Shown here piece by piece: positions 54,399 to 61,384 of a stretch of 64,000 nucleotides of DNA. A program made the position numbers and the translations under genes. The stretch is from the NCBI GenBank assembly GCA_903835235.1, contig CAILMF010000015.1, positions 62,001 through 126,000 on the forward strand, given 5' to 3'. This stretch comes from an uncultured Rhodospirillales bacterium (GTDB taxonomy: Bacteria; Pseudomonadota; Alphaproteobacteria; Acetobacterales; Acetobacteraceae). Every line of letters starts with the position of its first letter. Position 1 is the first letter of the stretch. The notes below the pieces were generated by a model. The model did no database searches. It saw only the letters and a program-made list of their open reading frames with translations, and had not been told where the DNA came from.

Positions 54399-55364
54399 TC
54401 AACCGGCCTTGAGTTCGCGCACCGGCTTGCCCTCCAGGTAGCCCTGGATATTGGCCACCGCGTCGCGGAAATAGACGCGGTAATTCTCCTCGCTTACATA
54501 GCCCAGGTGCGGCGTCAGCACCGTGTTGGGCGCGGCGAGGATCGGGTGCGTCGGCGGCAGCGGCTCGATATCGAAGACATCCAGCCCGGCGCCGGCGATG
54601 CGGCCTTCGCGCAGCGCGCCGATCAGCGCTTCCTGGTCGATCAGCGGCCCGCGGCTGGTGTTGACGATGAAGGCGGTGGGCTTCATCCGCGCCAGGTCAT
54701 TGGCGCCGACGATGCCGCGCGAGCGGTCGCTCAGCACCAGGTGCAGGGTCAGCACGTCGGCCTGGGCCAGCAACTCCTCCTTGCTGACCAGCTTGGCCCC
54801 GCCGGCGGCGGCCTTCTCGGCGGTCAGGTTCTGGCTCCAGGCGATGATGTTCATGCCCAGCGCCGCGCCCACCTTGGCCACGCGGCTGCCGAGATTGCCG
54901 AGGCCCATGACGGCGAGCGTCTTGCCCTCCAGCGTATTGCCCAGGTTGAGCTGCCACTGGCCCGCACGCAGCTGCGTTTCCGACTTCGCCAGGCCGCGCG
55001 AAAGGTTGAGGATCAGGCCCCAGGTGATCTCCACCGTCGGCGCGCCGAAGCCGCCGGTGCCGCAGACGGTGATGCCGCGCGCGGCGCAGGCGGCGATGTC
55101 CAGGCTGGCGTTGCGCATGCCCGTGGTCATGATCAGCTTCAGGTTCGGCAGCCGGGCGATCAGCGCGGCCGGGAAGGGCGTGCGCTCGCGCATCATCAGG
55201 ATGGCGTCGAAGGATTCCAGGCGGGCGACCAGCGCCTCGCGGTTGGTGATGGTGTCGCGGAAGACCTGGATGCTGAGGTCTCCGGGCAGACTGCCCCAGG
55301 GGCCGAGCTTCAGGGTCATGCCCTGGTAGTCGTCGAGGATGGCGAGGCGGTGCAGCTTGGGCAT
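54399..55364 (-). CDS. D-2-hydroxyacid dehydrogenase family protein
   Basis: 321 residues from the ATG at 55364 (MPKLHRLAILDDYQGM), AAGGAA upstream. NAD site MGLGNLGSRVAKVG, substrate Arg in VNTSRGPLID, Glu in GLDVFDIEPLP and catalytic His in LTPHLGYV are all present. The N-terminal LDDYQ is common in a subgroup found beside catabolic genes in proteobacteria. A family 2 repeat lies just upstream of its start. Confidence 0.92.
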   Translation of the reverse strand: MPKLHRLAILDDYQGMTLKLGPWGSLPGDLSIQVFRDTITNREALVARLESFDAILMMRERTPFPAALIARLPNLKLIMTTGMRNASLDIAACAARGITVCGTGGFGAPTVEITWGLILNLSRGLAKSETQLRAGQWQLNLGNTLEGKTLAVMGLGNLGSRVAKVGAALGMNIIAWSQNLTAEKAAAGGAKLVSKEELLAQADVLTLHLVLSDRSRGIVGANDLARMKPTAFIVNTSRGPLIDQEALIGALREGRIAGAGLDVFDIEPLPPTHPILAAPNTVLTPHLGYVSEENYRVYFRDAVANIQGYLEGKPVRELKAG

Positions 55365-55386
55365 TGGGGCGTTCCTTGGTTGGGCG

Positions 55387-55440
55387 GGCGTCTGATCGTC
55401 GCCGGTGGAACCACCGGCGGCGTGAATCAGCCGCTGAAAC
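55387..55440 (+). repeat. Dispersed repeat family 2, copy 2
   Basis: TCTGATCGTCGCCGGTGG-AA-CCACCGGCGGCGTGAATCAGCCGCTGAAAC, with inner palindrome GCCGGTGG/CCACCGGC. It is nearly identical to the copy at 61326 over about 45 bases and lies between two minus-strand genes. Confidence 0.8.
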
Positions 55441-55487
55441 AAAAGCCTGGAGTCTGTCAGGCGCTTCGATCTGCGCCTGACAGACTC
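55441..55487 (-). terminator. Intrinsic terminator of the thioesterase gene, overlapping its stop codon
   Basis: GAGTCTGTCAGGCG (55450-55463) is perfectly complementary to 55474-55487. On the minus strand it is followed by CCAGGCTTTTGTTT. The stop codon of the gene at 55457-55942 is inside the stem, so the hairpin also encodes the last residues. Confidence 0.8.
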
Positions 55488-55942
55488 TGGGCCAGCACGC
55501 GGGCGGCGGCTTCGCGCAGCTTCAGCGGCACGGGCACGGTGCGGGACTGGTCGGCGCGGTCGACATAGACATGGATGAAGTGGGCCTCGGCGCTGGCCTG
55601 GTCTTCCGCATTGCGGAACACGCCGAGCTCATAGCGGATGGAGCTGTTGCCGAGCCGGGCGACGCGCAGGCCGCAGGTGACCTCATCGGGGTAGCTGACC
55701 GGGGCGAAGTAGCGGCATTGCGTCTCCACGACCAGGCCGACAGCGGGCACCGCTTCCAGGTTCAAGGTGCGGTCGCCGTACATGCCCGCCTGCAGCAGGA
55801 ACTCCGCCACGGCCGTATCGATCCAGCTGTAGTAGACCACGTTGTTGACGTGGCCGAAGACGTCGTTGTCCATCCAGCGCGTGGGCATGCTGGTGAACCA
55901 GCGGTAGTCGGCGCGGGTGCCGATGGGCTGCTTTCCGCTCAT
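55457..55942 (-). CDS. Acyl-CoA thioesterase (4-hydroxybenzoyl-CoA thioesterase-like hotdog)
   Basis: 161 residues. The hotdog signature TRWMDNDVFGHVNNVVYYSWIDTA gives the catalytic Asp25 and the HVNN turn. A later QCRYFAPVSYPDEV is typical of the FadM/YbgC type. GGAGG stands eight bases before the ATG at 55942. It hydrolyses acyl-CoAs; chain preference is not readable. Confidence 0.93.
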   Translation of the reverse strand: MSGKQPIGTRADYRWFTSMPTRWMDNDVFGHVNNVVYYSWIDTAVAEFLLQAGMYGDRTLNLEAVPAVGLVVETQCRYFAPVSYPDEVTCGLRVARLGNSSIRYELGVFRNAEDQASAEAHFIHVYVDRADQSRTVPVPLKLREAAARVLAQSLSGADRSA

Positions 55943-55963
55943 GTCTTGCGCCTCCGCTTCACG

Positions 55964-56890
55964 CTACGCGCCCTGCGGCGCGGCGCGACCGGTCAGCGCG
56001 TCGTCCACCAGGCTGTCGTCCACGCAATCCTCATAGGCGGGAATGTGGGTCATGGCGCCCGAGGAGACCATCGCCTCCCCCAGCCGCTGCTGCGCGGCGC
56101 GCGGGAAGTGCGGCGTGGCGGGCCATAGGCCCAGGCCCTGGTAGCGGCTGATGGCACGCACGCGCTGCGCCAGTGGCACATCCGGGAAGCGCGGCGCGAT
56201 GGCATCGGCGATGCGCTCGGCCGGCCATTCGTTCATCAGCTTCAGCGAAGCCGCCATGGCGCGGACCATGGCCAGCAGGGCCGGGCGCTTGGCCGCGATC
56301 AGCGCTTCCGTGGAATAGAACGCGGTATAGGCGGTGGGGCCGCGGCTGGCCTGGGCGTGCCAGACGCTGCCGCCCTCGGCTTCCAGCTGCGCGGCATAGG
56401 GCTCGAAGCACTGCACCACGTCCAACTCGCCCGTCAGCACCGCGGCGGCGTTGTCGGCCATGGAGGGGCCGCGCCGGCCGGGCAGGGTGGAGGGGTCCAG
56501 CCCCAGGCGGCGCAGGTCGTCGTGCAGGCACCAGACCGGGGTCGGCACCTCGGAGACCTGGCCCAGCTTCAGGCCGGGCAGGTCGCGGAGCGTGAAGCCG
56601 GGGCGGGGGTTGCGGCCGACCAACAGGAAGGGGTCCTTCATCACCACGGCGCAGAAGCTGCGCAGGGTGCAGTTGGGGTCCTGGCTGCGCAGCAGCATCG
56701 GGCGCATCGGCCCGGACCAGGCCAGGTCGGCCTCCCCGGCCAGCAGCTTCTGGCAGGCCAGGTCGGTGGTGCCGGCCGTCACCATGTTGAGCGCCAGCCC
56801 CTCGGCGGCGAACAGGCCGCGCGCCTCCGCCAGGTAGAAGGGCGCGTAGAACAGGGCGCGGAAGGGTTCCAGCAGCGTGATCGGGGTCAC
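55964..56890 (-). CDS. ABC-type binding-protein-like protein (NMT1/THI5) without a signal peptide
   Basis: 308 residues from a GTG at 56890, GAGGA upstream. The fold is that of NMT1/SsuA/ThiY binding proteins ([61 protein letters not shown]). It begins directly with the mature-type sequence [11 protein letters not shown] and shows no export leader, and there is no permease or ATPase nearby. It may be a cytosolic ligand-binding or enzymatic relative. The next gene upstream (minC) is divergent. Confidence 0.82.
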   Translation of the reverse strand: MTPITLLEPFRALFYAPFYLAEARGLFAAEGLALNMVTAGTTDLACQKLLAGEADLAWSGPMRPMLLRSQDPNCTLRSFCAVVMKDPFLLVGRNPRPGFTLRDLPGLKLGQVSEVPTPVWCLHDDLRRLGLDPSTLPGRRGPSMADNAAAVLTGELDVVQCFEPYAAQLEAEGGSVWHAQASRGPTAYTAFYSTEALIAAKRPALLAMVRAMAASLKLMNEWPAERIADAIAPRFPDVPLAQRVRAISRYQGLGLWPATPHFPRAAQQRLGEAMVSSGAMTHIPAYEDCVDDSLVDDALTGRAAPQGA

Positions 56891-57099
56891 TTGGACGTAT
56901 CCTCAGGCAAAGGCCGGGGGATATTGCGGCGGCCGGGCGGTCCCGCCAAGCCGGGGGGCAAGCCGGGGCGCATTCGGGCTTCGCCATCCCTGCCGCGGCG
57001 GCTATAGCTGGCGTTCAGCCGCCATGCCTCCCCCGAGTCGTGGCGGCCTTCCGCTTCCCCGGGCGGAAGCCGTGCCGCCCCCCATTGGCCGAGAGCGCC

Positions 57100-57846
57100 T
57101 TGACCCAGCAGACGCTGCCCGAAACCTTCCGTCTCCGCTCCGGCAACTTCAACCTGCTGGTGCTGCGGCTGCTCGACCCGCGGCCGGAAGCGGTGCTGCC
57201 GGCGCTGGGCGACCAGTTCCGCAAGGCGCCGGGCTTCCTGCGCTTCGCCCCCATCGTGCTGGGGTTGGAAGACCTGGTGGCGGCGCCGGAGGAGGTGGAT
57301 TTCCGCGGCCTGATCGAAGGGCTGCACGCGCTGGAGATCGTCCCGGTAGGCGTCATCGGCGGCAACCCCGCGATGAAGCAGGCGGCGACCGCGGCCGGGC
57401 TGCCCAGCCTGCGCGTGGTGGGTGGCCGCGACGACGAGGCACCGCAGCAGCAGTCGCCCGTTGTGGCGGTGGAAGCGGCGCCGGCCCAGCCGGGCAGCGA
57501 CTTCAAGGGCACCGGCCGTGCGGCCATGCTGGTGACGGACCCGGTGCGGGCGGGCCAGCGGATTTATGCCGAAGGCGCCGACATGGTGATCACCGCCACC
57601 GTGAATGCGGGCGCCGAGGTGCTGGCCGATGGCAACATCCACGTCTATGGCGCGTTGCGCGGCAGGGCCATTGCCGGCGCGCAGGGCGACACGGAAGCGC
57701 GGGTCTTCGCGCTGAACTTCGACCCCGAGTTGATCGCCATCGCCGGCTACTACGCGGTGCGCGATGGTCTGGGGCATGCGCCCATCGGCAAGCCGGTGCA
57801 GACCCGGCTTGAGGGCGAAGAAATGCGATTCGAGAAACTGGGGTGA
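57100..57846 (+). CDS. minC: Septum site-determining protein MinC
   Basis: 248 residues with a TTG start at 57100 (TQQTLPETFRLRSGNFNLLVLRL), the best family match; a GTG at 57040 is in frame and would add 20 residues. The N-terminal FtsZ-binding domain is followed by a linker (RDDEAPQQQSPVVAVEAAPAQ) and the C-terminal beta-helix (GADMVITATVNAGAEVLADGNIHVYG). It blocks Z-ring assembly away from mid-cell, recruited by MinD. minD follows after 12 bases. Confidence 0.93.
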   Translation: MTQQTLPETFRLRSGNFNLLVLRLLDPRPEAVLPALGDQFRKAPGFLRFAPIVLGLEDLVAAPEEVDFRGLIEGLHALEIVPVGVIGGNPAMKQAATAAGLPSLRVVGGRDDEAPQQQSPVVAVEAAPAQPGSDFKGTGRAAMLVTDPVRAGQRIYAEGADMVITATVNAGAEVLADGNIHVYGALRGRAIAGAQGDTEARVFALNFDPELIAIAGYYAVRDGLGHAPIGKPVQTRLEGEEMRFEKLG

Positions 57847-57858
57847 GGGGACTTCTCC

Positions 57859-58680
57859 ATGGCTGAGGTTATCGTCGTCACCTCCGGCAAGGGTGGCGTG
57901 GGCAAGACCACCACATCGGCGGCCATTGCCACCGGCCTGGCGCAGCGCGGCAAGAAGACGGTCGTGATCGATTTCGACGTCGGCCTGCGCAACCTGGACC
58001 TGATCATGGGCGTGGAACGCCGGGTGGTGTTCGACATCATCAACGTGATCAGCGGGGAAGCCCGGCTGAACCAGGCGCTGATCCGCGACAAGCGGGTGGA
58101 GACGCTGAGCATCCTGCCGGCCAGCCAGACCCGCGACAAGGACGCGCTGACGCGCGAAGGCGTGGCCACGATCATCGAGGAGCTGTCGAAGGACTTCGAC
58201 TACATCCTCTGCGACAGCCCCGCCGGCATCGAGAAGGGCGCGCTGCTGGCGCTGTACTTCGCCGACCAGGCGATTGTCGTGACCAACCCGGAAGTCTCCA
58301 GCGTGCGCGACAGCGACCGCATCCTGGGCGTGCTGCAGAGCAAGTCCAAGCGGGCCGAGGAGAAGCGCGAGAAGGTCAAGGAGCACCTGCTGGTCACCCG
58401 CTACGACGCCAACCGGGTCGAGCGCGGCGAGATGCTGAAGCTGGAGGATATCCAGGAAATCCTGGCGATTCCGCTGCTCGGCGTGGTGCCCGAGAGCGAA
58501 TCGGTGCTTCGCGCGTCGAATACCGGTATGCCCGTAATTCTCGACCCCGAGAGCAATGCCGGCCAGGCCTACAAGGACGCTGTCGGCCGCTTCCTGGGCG
58601 AGACCTTGCCGCACCGGTTCATCGAACCGGAGAAGAAGGGGGGCCTCTTCAAGCGGCTGTTCGGCGGGAGGGCTGCATGA
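57859..58680 (+). CDS. minD: Septum site-determining ATPase MinD
   Basis: 271 residues. Deviant Walker A SGKGGVGKTTT with the signature Lys11 and Lys16; switch region DFDVGLRNLDLIMG; the C-terminal amphipathic membrane-targeting helix is GGLFKRLFGGRAA. It cycles between membrane and cytosol, carrying MinC. GAGGGGA precedes the ATG, and minE overlaps its stop by ATGA. Confidence 0.97.
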   Translation: MAEVIVVTSGKGGVGKTTTSAAIATGLAQRGKKTVVIDFDVGLRNLDLIMGVERRVVFDIINVISGEARLNQALIRDKRVETLSILPASQTRDKDALTREGVATIIEELSKDFDYILCDSPAGIEKGALLALYFADQAIVVTNPEVSSVRDSDRILGVLQSKSKRAEEKREKVKEHLLVTRYDANRVERGEMLKLEDIQEILAIPLLGVVPESESVLRASNTGMPVILDPESNAGQAYKDAVGRFLGETLPHRFIEPEKKGGLFKRLFGGRAA

Positions 58681-58961
58681 GCTGGCTGGACCTGTTCAGG
58701 GGCGCGCGGAAGCCGCCGGCCAGCGCCGGCCATGCCAAGGAACGCCTGCAGATCGTGCTGGCGCATGAGCGCATCGGCCGCGCGCGGGAAGATTTTTTGC
58801 CGAAGCTGCAGGCCGAGCTGGTGGCCGTGGTGGCGCGCTATGTCGCCATCGACCCCGGCCGGGTGAATGTCAGCGTGGACCGCGGTGGCGACATGTCCAC
58901 CCTGGCCATCGAGATCGAGCTGCCGGGTCCGCCGGCGGTGCGTGGCGGGCGCGCGGCCTAG
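58677..58961 (+). CDS. minE: Cell division topological specificity factor MinE
   Basis: 94 residues. The N-terminal membrane-binding stretch (SWLDLFRG) and the MinD-contact helix (AKERLQIVLAHERIG) are clear, with the topological-specificity domain after residue 35. It stimulates MinD ATPase and drives pole-to-pole oscillation. ATGA overlap with minD. Confidence 0.96.
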   Translation: MSWLDLFRGARKPPASAGHAKERLQIVLAHERIGRAREDFLPKLQAELVAVVARYVAIDPGRVNVSVDRGGDMSTLAIEIELPGPPAVRGGRAA

Positions 58962-59002
58962 ACACCGGGCGCCCTTTCGGGCTCCATAACTCGTTGAGTT
59001 CG

Positions 59003-59048
59003 GGGCAAGAAATCGGTTCTGATGATTGCATCGGAACGGATATTGCCC
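59003..59048. repeat. Dispersed hairpin repeat family 1, copy C
   Basis: Outer arms GGGCAA/TTGCCC enclose ATCGGTTCTGATG, ATTG, CATCGGAACGGAT. Both core arms match copy B at 45030 closely. It lies between convergent minE and the FkbM gene, 42 bases after minE. Confidence 0.75.
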
Positions 59049-59178
59049 TGGCGGCTGTCAGGCGGGGAGCTGGCGGCGGTGATGTCGGCACCGCTCGACG
59101 GGGGGCCATCATGGCCCACGGCCGGGCAGATCGAAATGCCGACGCGCCAGGAGACCTCGCGCTGGTCGCTCCCTGGCC

Positions 59179-60141
59179 TCAGTCCTTCGCCAGGTAGAGC
59201 AGGCTGACGCCGCCGGCGGTCAGCGCTGCCGCAGTCGTGGCGCGGACCTCGCCGGCATGGTCAACCACGCGCAACGGCAAGCGCTGCGCCACCTGCTCCA
59301 GGAAGCTGGCCGGCTGCGGCGTGCGGGCGGGGTCGAAGCCCATGAGGATGCGGAGTTGCGGCCGGCGCTCCAGCAGGCGCTGCATGCCGTGCCAGGCCGG
59401 CGCGGCGCTGCCGGGCAGGTCCAGCTTCACCCAATCAATCGGCTCATCCGCCAGGGAATCCAGCGGTCGGCACGGCACCCGCAACACGCGCTGGTCGGCG
59501 CCGGGCCCGTCGACGCCGGCGAGTTCGCTGCCGCCGATCCGTGCCGCCATCGGCGCGTGGGGCGGCACCAGCAGGGGGGCGGAAAGACTGCCCTCGGCGG
59601 CGCCGATGGCGGCGCGCACCACCCGCGTGCGTTCGGCCAGGCCATTGAGTTCCAGGTTCCGTTGCAGCAGCGCGGCCGCATCGGGGTTCGGCTCGAAGGC
59701 CGTCACCCGGCCCTGCGGCCCCACCAGGTCGGCCATCAGCAGCGTGAAGTAGCCATAGCAGGCGCCGGCTTCGGCCACGCGCTGGCCGCGCCGCAGGTTG
59801 CGGGCCAGGACGTTGGTGGTCCACCATTCCCAGTAGCCATCCAGCACCAGGTGTGGCGCAAAGCCGCGATCCCCCGGATCCACCAGCATCTTGTAGCGGC
59901 CGAGCACGCGACACAGCATGGCGTCCTGCATCGGCACGCCGGTGGCCAAGGCGCGGATGGCCGCCTTGGTGCCGGCGGAGCGGCCAGGCAGCGCCATTTG
60001 CCCCAGCGGCACGACAGCGTGCTTCTGCCGCAGCAGCCCAGCCAGGCCGAGCGCCAGGCGCATCGCCGCTGACGGTACGTTGGAGACGCCCGCCGCCGTC
60101 GGGGTGGGGGAGAGCTTGGTATCGCTGGCGCCGGAGGACAT
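59179..60141 (-). CDS. FkbM family methyltransferase
   Basis: 320 residues. The SAM-binding site EAGACYGYFTLLMADLVGPQGRVTAFEPNP and the LELNGL...A.G pattern are typical of FkbM enzymes, which O-methylate sugars or small molecules. The first 100 residues are a helix-rich extension. The upstream ATG has GGAG about ten bases away. No glycan biosynthesis genes lie beside it, so the acceptor is open. Confidence 0.85.
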   Translation of the reverse strand: MSSGASDTKLSPTPTAAGVSNVPSAAMRLALGLAGLLRQKHAVVPLGQMALPGRSAGTKAAIRALATGVPMQDAMLCRVLGRYKMLVDPGDRGFAPHLVLDGYWEWWTTNVLARNLRRGQRVAEAGACYGYFTLLMADLVGPQGRVTAFEPNPDAAALLQRNLELNGLAERTRVVRAAIGAAEGSLSAPLLVPPHAPMAARIGGSELAGVDGPGADQRVLRVPCRPLDSLADEPIDWVKLDLPGSAAPAWHGMQRLLERRPQLRILMGFDPARTPQPASFLEQVAQRLPLRVVDHAGEVRATTAAALTAGGVSLLYLAKD

Positions 60142-60281
60142 GCGGCGTGGGCTCCTGTTGGCGTGGCTGGCCGGGCCGCGCCCGGCGCCTGTTTAATGCA
60201 GTTCGGCCGGGCAAGGAAACGCAGCCCGGAGTCGCCAGAGGGCCGCTTCTGCTGGCGGCGATCAGGGGTTAGCCTGCGACC

Positions 60282-61325
60282 ATGACCGACGCCCTGATGT
60301 TCGACGCCCCGGCCGATGCCGGCCCCATCGCCACCTATGCGCTGGCGCATGAATCGCCCTGGCCGCGGGATATCCGCGCGCATATCGAATCCGGCTTCTT
60401 CGAGCCGCCGCCGCACAATGCCATCCTCGGCCCCGTGGCGTCCCGTGGTGGGCCGAACGGGCTGGTGCTGCGCGAAGGCCGTCTGGTGGCGCGCTGGGGC
60501 GATACCCGCCAGGTGGACATGACCTTCAGCGTGGCCAAGAGCTACCTGGCGCTGCTGGCCGGGCTGGCGGTGATGGACGGCCTGCTGCCGGACCTGGATG
60601 CCCGCGTGGCCGAGACGGTGCGGGATGGCGGCTTCGAGGGGCCGCACAACGGCGCCATCACCTGGCGGATGCTGTTGCAGAACACCTCCGAATGGGAAGG
60701 CACGCTGTTCGGCAAGAGCGACGAGATCGACCGCGGCCGCAACCTGAACGTGGAGGGGCAGGGCAGCAAGGGCATCCGCCCGCTGCGCGCGCCAGGCACC
60801 TATTGGGAATACAACGACGTCCGGGTGAACCGGCTGTCGTTGAGCCTGCTGCGGCTGTTCGGCCGGCCGCTCCCAGAGATCTTCGCCGAGCGGATCATGC
60901 GGCCGATTGGCGCCAGCACGGATTGGCGCTGGCATGGCTATGAGACCAGCTGGGTCGAGGTCGGCGGCCGGCGCGTGCAATCCGTCTCGGGCGGCGGGCA
61001 TTGGGGCGGCGGCGTCTTCATCCATGCCGAAGACCAGGCGCGCATTGGCCTGCTGGTGCTGCAGGGCGGGGTCTGGAACGGCCAGCGGCTGCTGCCGGAG
61101 GGCTGGGTCGCGCAATGCACCACGCCCTGCGCGCTGAACCCGCAATATGGCTACCTGTTCTGGCTGAACACCAACCAGGGCAAGTTCGCCGCGGCACCCG
61201 CCGGCAGCTGGTGGTTCAGCGGCGCCGGCGGCAACACCACCTGGATGGACCCGTCGCGCGGGCTGGTGCTGGTCTCCCGCTGGCTGGACCCGGCGAAGCT
61301 GAACGGGTTGCTCGCGCTGCTTTAG
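60282..61325 (+). CDS. Serine hydrolase (beta-lactamase class C / esterase family)
   Basis: 347 residues. The SxxK motif is FSVAKS (Ser83, Lys86); the second motif is YWEYND, in place of the classical Tyr-x-Asn; GNTTW appears near the C-terminus. No signal peptide is seen, so a cytosolic esterase or amidase role is more likely than a secreted beta-lactamase. It is divergent from the FkbM gene and ends against a family 2 repeat. Confidence 0.88.
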   Translation: MTDALMFDAPADAGPIATYALAHESPWPRDIRAHIESGFFEPPPHNAILGPVASRGGPNGLVLREGRLVARWGDTRQVDMTFSVAKSYLALLAGLAVMDGLLPDLDARVAETVRDGGFEGPHNGAITWRMLLQNTSEWEGTLFGKSDEIDRGRNLNVEGQGSKGIRPLRAPGTYWEYNDVRVNRLSLSLLRLFGRPLPEIFAERIMRPIGASTDWRWHGYETSWVEVGGRRVQSVSGGGHWGGGVFIHAEDQARIGLLVLQGGVWNGQRLLPEGWVAQCTTPCALNPQYGYLFWLNTNQGKFAAAPAGSWWFSGAGGNTTWMDPSRGLVLVSRWLDPAKLNGLLALL

Positions 61326-61375
61326 CGCCTGGTCGTCGCCGGTGGAATCACCGGCGGCGTGAATCAGCCGCTCAA
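61326..61375 (+). repeat. Dispersed repeat family 2, copy 3
   Basis: TCGTCGCCGGTGG-AAT-CACCGGCGGCGTGAATCAGCCGCT, near-identical to the copy at 55387. It starts on the base after the serine-hydrolase stop and ends 10 bases before the stop of the convergent histidine kinase gene. Confidence 0.8.
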
Positions 61376-61384
61376 GCCAGCGGG

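Noticed and set aside
60282-61325. Secreted class C beta-lactamase (antibiotic resistance)
   Set aside because: No signal peptide and a non-classical second motif; better described as a serine hydrolase of unknown substrate.
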